A DNA stretch of 64,000 bases from Ligula intestinalis (Eukaryota > Platyhelminthes > Cestoda > Diphyllobothriidea > Diphyllobothriidae), in contig JAYGXS010000005.1 of the NCBI GenBank assembly GCA_036362985.1, positions 26,941,969 through 27,005,968 on the forward strand, written 5' to 3'. Positions within the stretch are counted from its first letter, which is position 1. Every line of letters starts with the position of its first letter. This document shows, one piece after another, positions 12,401 through 24,400 of the stretch. The notes below the pieces were generated by a model, which saw only the letters and a list, made by a program, of their open reading frames with translations, was not told the origin of the DNA and made no database searches. Both the position numbers and the translations under genes were made by a program.

Positions 12401-15400
12401 CCAAGACAGGCTTCCAGCGTCTCCACCAGAGATTCGTTGTCGAGGAGAAACGAGGTTATCGTCCCCCGGTCCTTTTGGGTGGCTATCCACCTCCGATCGC
12501 GGCCTCGGAACGACATCTCCCGAGGGTCACTCGCTGTACTCTGGCGCAGCTACGCAGTGGCTACTGTATGCTCCTTCGCCAGTACCAGCACCGGCTCGAC
12601 CCATCCATACCCGACTGCTGTCCCGACTGCGGCGTCTCGCCGCATGACTGCCGTCATCTGTTCGCCTGCAGTTCTCGGCCAGGCACCCACCTCACTCCCG
12701 CGGACCTGTGGCTCAAGCCGGTCGAGGTTGCGGCTTTTCTCCGTCTCCCAACTACTCCCAGTTTGGATTCCGGCGGGGATTCCTGATCCAACTATGGGCT
12801 ACGACACACACACCAGCTTCGCCGAAATTGTTGGTTTAACGATTAGTATAGGCAAGACAAAGTTGCAAACTACGTAAGTCGGCACTGTATAACCAGTGTC
12901 TACTAGTGGTGAAACCATTAACAAGGTTAGCTGTTTCTGTTATTTGGGCTCGAATGGACTAGCCAACGGGGAGGCTAAAGAAGCAACAGCGAACCGTTTC
13001 GCGAAGGCTCGAAATACGTTTAGGGTGCAGGCCAGAACACTCTGGTCTCGCTCAAACATCCCCTTACGTACCAATCTGTTGATATACAGACCATCGATCA
13101 GACCGGTATCAGTATATGCTTGCGAAACACGGCTAGTCAGAAACACAGAAATTCCATCGCTCAAAGTCTTCGACTATTGGCGTCTCCGACGTATCTAATG
13201 AGTCTCTTGATAGGATCAACTTTCCAATGTTGAGCTATATCGCAGGTGTTTCCAACTAGCAAGTCTAGTGTCATAGATCAAGTATCGCTAACTGCAGCGA
13301 TTAAGACATGTCCTGCGCAAGCCATCGGCGAACCTCTGCAGAATTCCGTTGTGCAAACTGGAGATACCGAAATGCCGGTCAACTGAGGACATAACCCAAC
13401 ATTGTCAATTTGGGCGTCAAACGCACGAGTTTCCTAACCACTTACGGCTTGCGACACTATAAAAAGCACTGCGTTTACATTTGTGAGGACCTCGTTTCCG
13501 ACCACCGCCAATGGATCGCCGCTGTCCCTTTCGTGCAACAGCAGGAGTTCAACGCACCAAGTACCAGTAAAAAGGGCAAAAGAGAAGACGGCGTAGTACC
13601 CTGCACATGTCACCGGGCGTGGCATTTAGGACGGACCAAGTGTCGCAGAAGGTCCTAAACACCACCATAAAGAGGTCCATAAAGGATGACTCGATGCGAT
13701 CTACAGAACTGAAGAAGGGGAAGTAGAGCCAGCGTCCAAAAAGTTCGAAGTCTGTTTGTTGTTGTTGCTGCTGTTGCGGTAACGGCGGCGGCAGGTACTG
13801 CGGCCGAAGTGAGTTGGGGTCCTTGGCTAAAATGAGCAACATTAGCAGAAAACGATTGGCTTCACCTGTATTTTTTATCAGCAGAGAGACAGAATGCTTT
13901 ATTCTCAAGGTAATATTCAAGATATTCAGCACAAAAATGGCTCCAATCATGGGGAGCAAGGGATAGGGTAAGGTAAAAGGTCATAGAATACTCAAAGCTA
14001 AGTGTTTGCACGATATTCATCGCTGTTACGGAGACAGGTCGGCTTCCAACTTCTCACGTGAGGTATTATGATAGGAATGGGAGTATAGTGTTGATATGCC
14101 GATGCACAGCAACACATATGACGGGAGCTTCGGCGCATATTACGGGAAGACTTTGTAGTCAATTGTTCAGAGTAGAGAAGGTCAGCGACCTCACTAAGTA
14201 TACGATTAACAAATTGCTTGATGGTTTTAAAATGTCGCTTGTGTTATAATGTCAGCTAAAAAAATATAGGAAACAACTGCAGCTGAAGAGAGCTTTAAGA
14301 GGATACTCTCAGAAATAACCAGGTCTTTTTTAAGAAAAACTAGAAAAATAACTATAGAGCACTAAGAATGCAGGCATTTGAAGTTTGCCAGATAAGGGCT
14401 TGTGGTGTGCGATATGATCGTAAACGGCGGATACAATATCAAAGTTTACGGAGTTTGATAAAAAGGCTTTCAATATGACAACAGTAAATGAGAGATTAGA
14501 TGCCAGAGTAACACTGAGGTACCAGCAAAAGGATACGTCGTTGGACAGAATGGCAATGGATTCAGAACTGGGAGAGGGCCACAGTCGAAAAGCACATTGG
14601 ACTGACTTCTGGAAGAGGTCATTTTAACATTTCTTACCCATATTGGGGTTATCCTATAGCATAACGCACATAAATAAAGGGTAGGGTCCTGTCATACTTA
14701 ATGGCAAAGGACATTTTCTAGATATCAGACCACTTCTGATTTCGCCACAATTAATGCCTATTACCCTCAATATACTAGAATACGAATATAGTTTTGCTTA
14801 CTAAAAGGCTTTTTCAAGAGTAAATTCCCTTAATAGATCAAAATAACATGATTAATTCTACGCCCAACTGACAAGTCTAATTTTGTCATGATGTTTGCTT
14901 GAATTACCAGCCATAATGTAACGCTGTTTTGCATTTGCAAAAGAAAAAGAACTAACTGTTTCGTTTCCAGCGGAAAATGCTCATACCAGTCAAAAACGAA
15001 ATTCCATATTTTTTACACTGAATTGAATTGCCACTACAGGCGAGCATACCAGTCCTAGAAAGAAATCAAGAAGACGTGAAGGCGGGGACAACACTTCTAT
15101 TCGCCTGACGTTTCGAAATCCATCACAGGATCCGTCGCATCACTTGGGGTTGGAGTCGCGGACAAACTGGAGGCAACCATAAGGCGCCAGATAAGGACAC
15201 CAAAAGACCCGCTGCCATGGCACGAATCATCTGGAGTCGACTATAGGATCTAGTGCAGATGCAGACAAAGCAACTACGTCGAAAAAAATTGGAGAACTTC
15301 TCAAGACGCAAACTGCCGAACACGTGGCAGCAGTGCGGAGAAACGAAGTAAATTCTCCAGGTGCGGCTCATTCGACGAGACACGGCAACACATTTAAAGT

Positions 15401-18400
15401 TGATGAGTCCAAAATGCTCGCCAGAGGTGACAATCGTGTGAGTCGCGCGATTGATGAAGTCGATTCTCTAGGTGCGGCTTATTCGACGAGACCCGGCCAC
15501 ACATTCAAATTTGACGAGTCCAAAATGCTCGCCAGAGGTGACAATCAAGTAAGTCGCGCGTTACTTGAGTCATGGTTCACGGGTCCCCAGTCTATCAACA
15601 AGTGCAAAGACCCGGCCAATCCCTATTCGGTACAACGACTCAATTTGGTCAAAGCATGACGCCCGGAGCCAGATGGCGGGGCTACCATCATGTCCAATTA
15701 CACTGCGTATGTGTGATGAAAATACAGCAGATGACGGTCCGCACGCAATTAGGGCACAAGCGGGCAATTATCCTTGATAGGTAAGCCGTTAATTATTATG
15801 TGTGCAGTAGTAACTGTATACTACAGGTACTACAACTTCCGTTGCATTATTAGTTTCTGCTACTAGTTCTGATAACATCTTTGATGATTGATGAAGGCAT
15901 TTGACCACCGCTGCCTGAGGACAGTCCTTCGAGTGAAGTATACTGACTTCGATTCAAATGAGATAGTCTGCACTCGCTGCGATAGTATCCCGAGGATATC
16001 TCAAGCGATCGAAGAAAGACGACTAAGGTGGTTTGGACACTTTCGCCGTTGTCCGCCTCACAAGCTTTGATACGCTGCCCTCGATTCGGCGCCACAGCCC
16101 GCCTGGAGGCGCCGAAGACATGGGCAAATCTCAAAACTCGGCTCGACACGGTTCATCAAGACATGGAAGCGGTTATTGGACCTTCGGTCTCCATCGCCGC
16201 AGAAGAGAGTTAGTGTAGTTTTTCAGATACGCCGCCGCCAATCGTCACGCGTGGAGAGGCACCGTGCTTGACCTCACTGAGACCGTCTAGATCAAACATG
16301 AGCACAGCCGGAGAGAGTACAAGTAAGTAAGTATGATCCTGATGAGCGAACCACGACGGATTTCTAAACTTTAGGCGAAGTAAAGTCTTGTTATAGCGAC
16401 CACAAATTCTGTTTACTGAACTGAATTTTGCATGAGTTAGATCATCTGCTTACGTAGGAGGCCAAACAGGTGACAGATGATGTGCGTGACCCTCTTAGTG
16501 GCATTCACAATGGGCACACGGAGGGAGTCGTTGGGGATCAAGCATTGGAAGTGAGATCTATTAGCGGTCGGAACGTCGCCGAGCAGGGAGACTACGAATT
16601 CGGGGGCGTGATCGACTAGAGTGGAGAGGCAGCGGAAGTAGAGGCTGCCCAAGGGTTCCTGAAAATCTGCAAGTGGTGTGGAGGGGTCCTAGGGCAAAAA
16701 GAGAAGTAGAGAAAAAAAAATAAGAATCGAGACCCTACAGAAAGTCCATGCGAAATGACCCGTAAAAAAAAGTGGCACGATAAGCAGGCAGATACGGCTG
16801 AGGGGATGCTAAATAATGCCTTCCGAGGAGAGTAGCGATTGCTGGAAGGGGAATAGTTACTGAACTGAGGGTGGAAGTTCCGGAGTGATACACAGGCAAG
16901 GTGGTGTTGTTCACAGGAGCCAACTTATCCTGCTGCTGACTTTTTGAAGAGACTTATCGTCTAAGGCCAAAAATCGACCATAATGACTGGACGGTCCAAC
17001 CCAGCAACAGGCATATAGGCCTTCCTGTGGCTTACAGAGCCCTACATCATCATACACATGATAAGATTTCACGCCGAACTTAAGGAATCCAAGCTAGCAC
17101 GGCCCCGTAAAGAATTTGTGTCTTCAAGGTGGTCCTTCAACCGTTGCAATTCACCGGAATAGGTATAGTCCGTCGACCACAGGCAAAATACGTCTTTTTG
17201 TGATGTAACCTACCAAAAGGCAGGTCGTTGGCTATCAAATACCCCGCAACGAAGGTGATTGCAACTACGTTGGAAAAACTAGAGAAGATTGCAGACACAA
17301 CCCCTCACAACTCGTAGGCTAGAGTAAAGCTCACAGGTTGCAATTCATATTGGAGAATACAGACAAACTTTTATCATCCAACGAACATACTGACCATTCT
17401 ATGCCAAGAAACCACAATGTCACAAAGCCTAAAATTTGATATTTAATATTTATGGTCAAATTTGTGCAAAGGCCTACCCACATGTTATTAGTATCTGCAT
17501 CGTTACGCACATAAAAACTGGGGAAAATGCTAATCTCAAGCTTCAGGAATCCGAGTTAACACGGCCAGTCACTGGCCATAAACACTGGGAAAACCAAAGT
17601 GTTTGCATGCTGAATCCCTGCCCAAGAGAAGACACTTCCCGAGATTAGTGGCTGTAAACTTTAAGAAATAGACAGTTTCAAATACCTCGGAGTGAGGTCG
17701 CTGCCGAATGGATAGAGTAAAGAGGACAGCATCTCCCGAATTGACGAAGCACGACGAGTTTTCTGCAGCCTTCAAAAGTGCCTATGAACCCAACGCGATA
17801 TTTTTATCTCCACAAGGGTTCGTTCTTCTGTACGGATGCGAATGTTGGGCTATGCGCGTCGAAGATGAACGGCAGCTGAAAGTCTTTGACCAGTACTGCT
17901 TGAGGATCATCCGACTTCGTCTCACCGACTTCGTCTCGAATGAGACAGTCCGCAGTCGCTGCGACAAAATCACAAAGATATCCCAGAAAGACGACTAAGG
18001 TGGTTTGGACACGTTCTTCGTGGACAGTGTTTTACTGCTCTCGACCCGAAACCATTACCTAATGGGAAGCATCGAAGTGGGGGTTGATTCTAAAGCCTGG
18101 CTCGACTTAGTCCGCTTGGACATAGAAGTGGTTCTGAAACCTTCGGTATTCGGTCTCCAGCGCTGGCAAGGAGAATAGCTCGAACTGTCCAGGTCTGCGG
18201 CCACTGATTGTCGTACAGTCATGATCGCAGCCGCAACAAGTAGAAGTAAGCATTCCCAAAGAAACAACCTAAAGAGGCGGCAGGCTTAACACCATCTTCC
18301 ATCGAAAAAACGGGAGAAAAAATGCAACCAGCCTAACGCCGACTAGTTCAGCCATTTTTTTAAAATTCTGATCAATTTTTGACACAAGGCGCACTGAATA

Positions 18401-21400
18401 AATGGAGAAGCAAGAACAGCCTTTGCAAAGCCAGTAAGATTACTCTAACTTGTCTACCTCATGAAAGGTCAACCTAAATTCTCAAATATGTCAAGGTAGG
18501 CCAACGAACTTTTTAGATTAGTATATCAGCAGGCAAGTCCCAAATATAAAGGGAGGGTAGAGTTTGCAAAAGTTTAAGCAACCAATCGGTGGCAACTAAG
18601 GGTGAGAGGGGCTAAACAGAAGCGATTTTGGCTCACCTGGTTGGCAGCGGTCATCGGGTAGACGTAAACCAAGCGTTTCGAGTCTTGTAAAAGGTGCAGA
18701 GTTCCTGCATCAACGAATACTTGTGACGGCAGAGGCAGTCGCTATACGCTTCACTAACCCGATCTTATGTGCGCAGAAGGCATTTTTAGCGGCCCTAGGG
18801 CTCCCGTGGCCGAATACCAACTAAACAGATGGCTGTGCAGTCATTTCGACCAGTTTCTTCACGCCCAGTGAATTGTCAGCGAGTCAGAGCCGGTAATCAC
18901 AAAACAGGTCAATTATCGTAGATTGTCGTAGTTTGTGTCATTCATGTAAAGAAATGAATGCAATGCCCTTTGCAGTTTCTACTGCTACTGATTTCTGCTT
19001 GAGTATCCTGATTTAGGAGCAGCGGCAGATGTGGGGACGTCAGGCCTATGGTGGTGTTTTGCCAGCAATTGAATGTTTCAGAAGGACAGTTGGCGAGCAT
19101 ACGTATACTTTTGATAAATTCTCTTCGGGCCATTACATTTATATGGAAGGGAAAGGTACAGGGTGACAAGCAATCAATTAACTATCGTTCTAATCAACTT
19201 AGTCTTGGGAATGGGGGCTTGGGGTTTGGGTTGATAAAAAGGGGTAGTGACAGGGTAATTAGGAGAGGCAGGGGGAAAAGAACGCGGGGAAAATGGTGGT
19301 AGTTTTGCGGCCGTTGGCCATGCTAAGCTTGGGGCCTGAAGAAAGTTCTTTTGCGCGCACAACACCGGCTTCATCAGGCGAATGGCCGTGGCCTCCGCTG
19401 TTGCCAGCAGCCGTTGACCCAGGGACTTCGGGTAATCTGGTGAGACCTTGTAGATCACCTTAAAGGCTTCGTTCGGGTCAACATAGTGTCCAGAGTCCAC
19501 CATATGAGCAAGAATGGAACTGTTGATGTTCCTGACTTCGCCTTTGTTAAGCCATGCTGGTAGATGCTCCTGTACCCTCTTGGATAAGCGCCGGCTCGTG
19601 CGACCTATGTAACCTGCTCCATAGGAACAAGTAAATGAGTAAATGCACATGGAAGTGGTCTGGGCTGGCAGCTCATCCTTACCTTCGCCGTGTAGGACCG
19701 GCTTTGTTGAGAATAACACCCAAACTTTCGCCGCTGGGAAGGTTCTTGATACGGCTTGGTTAAGGCGTCGGCTTAACAGTTCACTTGCTGCGTCCCCTTG
19801 AAAGGGGACTTTGAGGAAAAGGGTGTTCTGTTCCACGGTGGGTGTAAAGGTTTGCGTTCTCTCGCCATCATGTTCTTCTGAATAAACTTGTCAGGGTACC
19901 CATTCTCTCGAAGCAGGTACTGGATCTTCGTGAGCTCTCTTTCGATAGTATCATACGAGCAGATTTTTCTAGCCCTTTGCGTTAAGCAGCGGACTAGATT
20001 ACGCTTCTGCTGGATGGGTACGAAACTGTGAAAGTTCGTGTACTGTCCGGACCAGGTTTTCTTTCTATAAACGCTCCTTCGGAGACAACCATCAGGTCGT
20101 CTGCTTAGGAGAACGTCCAAGAACGGAAGCGAACCTGCCGTTTCCATCTCCAATGTGAACTTTATGGAGGGGTGTGCTTGGTTGACAGCATTTAGAAGCG
20201 AGTCTATATTAGTGTCTGCTGTGGGGATAGCAAAGATATCCTCGACATAGCGACCGTAGTGTTTAAATTCATGAATCTGGTCGCTAAGTTGAAACTTCTC
20301 CAGCTTGCCCATGAAGATATTTGCTAGGAGAGGCACAAGGGGGGAGCCCATGGCGACGCCGTCTATCTGTCAATATCGATAGTTATCAAAACGGAACTGC
20401 ACATTCAATGTGCATTTAAGTAGAAGTTGATTAGAACGATAATTAATTGATTGCTTCTTACCCTGTACCTTCCCCTTCCATATAAATGTAATGATCCGAA
20501 GAGAATTTATCGAAAGTATACGTATGCTCGCCAACTATCCTTCTGAATTACCGCTGATTGGTTGCTTACACTTCTGCTAACTCTAGACTCCCCTTATATT
20601 GTTGTACTTGCCCGATGATGAGTTAATCGAAAACGTTCATTCGTCCTGTATGCTTACATGGGTATCATCGTTGAACTTAAACAAGCTCAAATATTTTTTC
20701 GATTCGAACAAGCTACTTAAGTAGGGTTGTTACATTGATTATCGTACAGCCTAACCAGAGATGTTTGAGTCATGTCGGGTTGCCGGCTTTTAAACAAGGA
20801 CCCTCCTAACCGGACTAAATGGCTACTCAAGCAGTGAGTATTTTTTTCCTTTATTTTTATTTTTCTAAAAAATTCAAATGTATTCCATAGAAAAAAAATC
20901 CACAAAAGTATTACTTGTTGTACTCCTTTGGTAGCACATTGCGCATTCTTCAAATTTGGTAGTTAAGGGGAGGGTATTATTCGGTTTTAAAAACGTTTCC
21001 AAATTTCCGAATAGTTTTGAACCCTGTCGGCTGTTACACTTGAATTCAACGCCCCAAAAATACATGCTGCATACATTCTGTCTGAGGACAAATAAATATT
21101 TGAGAATGCATCTTGGCAAACATATGTTTCCGGCAATTCATCAGCGAGCCAGTAAAATGCAAGCACAGTTTGAGAAAGGCGTATAGTTCTCATAAATTTT
21201 TTGTATGAATGTGGAGGAAGTTACATCACTTATAAGCAGCATCCATTAATGGACAAATACGCTGATTTATGAATGCATATTTAATGGCCTTAAAAACCCT
21301 CGATAGGAATTTTTTTCAAAACCCAAGAATATCCCTTCTGCAAGCATGAAATGCGAAGAAGGCGTAATCTGCATAAACAGAGGATAATTTTTTTTGGTGA

Positions 21401-24400
21401 ACAGAGGGAAACTCGTTTAATAGCCGACATCCTGAGGTGAATCGAATATATATGTATGTTAAGTCGCACGCTACTCAATATTACAACCTTAATTAATCTG
21501 TTCGAATCAAAAGCACATTTCAGAATTTGGGCTGACATTTCATCAGATAGACAAGTAATTGTACAAATATGTTCCAGGGAGAATCTTCAGTTTTTTAGTC
21601 AATACATTGCATAAATCATGCGGTTAAGATTGCACAATAGACAGACTGCGCAAACATAATGTCGATTTTCAAAACTGTACCTGAGCCGGTACATAAAAAT
21701 CAGTATCAATATCAGTTTATTGAGGGAGAGATAAGCAAACACCTTTGAATTCCCTATTGGCAACAAGATAATAGGGAACATATGTGGATACAAAGAATAA
21801 TTTAAATAAACTACGCCAATTACATGTTGCGATGACGACACAGCAGTTGTTGGGGTCGTCTAAATAGTAATAAAACATGACTACTCACTTGTCACAAGTA
21901 ATATAATGTAATGCCTTCTTTGTCTGCCCCCCACCCCCAAAAATGGCAGGCAAAGGCATGATACTCAGAGTTCTGGCTACTTACGGTGAACCCGAAACGC
22001 TCGTAGATATCGGTCTTCTGCGTGTCAGACACAAACATAACGGCATTGCCGTAGACGAGTTCATGAAGATCCTCCAGGAACACCAACGAAATTGAATCCT
22101 ACAAAGAGAAGCAAACTAGTATAAGAAGGAGTTTGAGCAAGGGAATAAGGGTAGTGGCCAGTTGAGAGAGATAGAAAGATAAGCACAACACGGCTACGGC
22201 GAAAGACCCTAAATAGGGATCAACGTTCATTGATGAACATCCACCGACCGCCAACGGAACTCACTTGTCCCGCGCTCAGCCTCATTTTTCGGACCCTGAC
22301 AGCAACCGTAGCGGTTGGCAGTCTAGGCAGATAGTATTGCCTGCCTAAAGCGGCCAGAAAACCAGATCATGGCTCAATGTTTAGAGCGTTAGATTCTGAT
22401 CAAAAAGGTCGCGAGTTCAAGCCTCGTGTGGTGCACCACGTGTGGTTGGGTATGACTGGCTGAAATCGGCTACTAAGACAGGAATGGACATTCCAGTCTT
22501 CCCCCACCCCCTTATCGTTGCCAGCAATATTATCTGGCTAAACAGGGATTGTCCGGGTACCGAAAAAAATTCAATACATTGGCTGCATTTCTACATATGA
22601 AGAACGCAGTACGGTGAGAATTCCAGTGACAATCACGCCACGAGAGGCTATCCGGTGATCGCAAGGTTTCAACAGCAAATCTGACTATCCCCGCGAAAGT
22701 TCGATAGTCATCCGNNNNNNNNNNTTCAACAGCAAATCTGACTATCCCCGCGAAAGTTCGATAGTCATCCGCGACAACGCTTAGGGGGGCCCCAAAGCGC
22801 GAAAGCAACGGCTGAAACTTGCACACATGATCCACCATGCGCTCACTTTACCCCTCTCCCCTCCGCCATCAAGACAGACACACAGCGCCTTCGGCAGAGA
22901 GCCGCTGGGGACGCAAAATGCACCCACCACCCCCGTCCTTCTGGATGGCTATCCTCCTCCGATCGCAGCCTCGGAAATACGTCTCCTGAGGGTCAACAGC
23001 TAAACCCTGGCGCAGCTAAGCAGTGGCTACTGCATGCTCCTTCGCAAGTACCAACACCGACTCGACCCATCCATACCCGACTGCGGCGTCTCGCCGCATG
23101 ACTGCCATCATCTCTTCGCCTGCAGTTCCCGGCCAGGCGCCCAACTCACTCCCGCGGACTTTTGGCTCAAGCCAGCTAAGGTCGCGGCTTTCCTCCGTCT
23201 CCCAACTGCACCCAGTTTGGACTCCAGCGGGGACCCCTGATCCAGAAATGGCTACCAACCAACCACCTGCCCCCACTAACTTAGCACTTACAGAAGGACA
23301 ATGTCCAGCCGACCAGAGATATGAGCTAAACAACCCGTCTACGCGTGCTCCACACAGACGCAGGAGGCTACAAAATGGCATGCTTTCTGTGTTCGTGAGG
23401 CATGTATGTTTTGATAAGCGACGGTTCATATCACCGTACCAACGATGGTATGTGTAGCGGTCTAGTATGAGAGATCTACTACAACCACTACACTAAGAGT
23501 ATTCCGTGAGCGATAGGTAAAAGCAGTCGAAATGTTAGGACTAGTTTATTAGTACACACAAGGCAAGTTGCCGTGAAGGGGCTGTTTGCTTGCGAGCGAT
23601 AAAAGCGTCCGTCTGGGAGCTTGTCTGAAGCAGTGTGTCTAATGCAACCGTTCTGTGTACAAGGTCGTCGTGGTGTCTTGTGTATGCGTTTGCCACTGTT
23701 CATGTGGGGGTGTGGGCGCGCGTGTGGGATGTCTGATTGGTCAGGTCAAAGGCCCAGTCACGAGAACAATAACAATGGATGGAGAGGCAGACTGAGCTGG
23801 TGAGCGCAAGGTAAGCGCTGTCTGCAGATGCGGCCTTGACTTTGCTGTTGTTGTGTCTGCTAGTTAACAAGCCTGTGAGGGCCGCTCGGACGGAAGGGGA
23901 AAAAGGAGACACTACAGCAGCCACTAGGCTAAACCTGGCGAGACATTGAGACAGCTGCAACATATGGTATAATTGCTATAACAGAGGCACAGTATTGCAA
24001 ACAATGTGAATAAAATAATTGAAAATACTGCTAATAAAAACGACGATAACGCCTTCCACAGGCGACATTCCCTTCGGGCTTCAGTCACGTAAAAGTAACT
24101 GTCATGATCAAAAACACAGGCACTATTCTCGGGCACGACTGGATACAGTCAACACCAGCGCTGGCTTCGTCAGTGGCGACGGCTGCCTGAAACAGCAATT
24201 CACAGTTCTGTGCACAAAAAGCCCTAACTCTGGTGGCTTCTGCCTTTTACTTAGAACCTGAGGATCGACCTGATGATTGCAGTAATCCGAGTACAACAAC
24301 CACTTAGCCACTACAGTTGTCACCCCTTGAGAGAATCTCAACCCCGTCAAGCTTGAAGATGTATCCGGCTCCCATCAAATGAGCCACCGTTGTCTGGGAG

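Noticed and set aside
16735..16923. Minus-strand frame upstream of the ELMO domain exon as an extra exon
   Set aside because: It overlaps the pyrimidine tract and intron end before the acceptor at 16689-16690, and the neighbouring exons are already in frame without it.
24150..24185. TTCGTCAG near 24165 (CTGACGA on the minus strand) as a hammerhead
   Set aside because: No GAAA follows at a suitable distance; the string is part of a PLE coding remnant.
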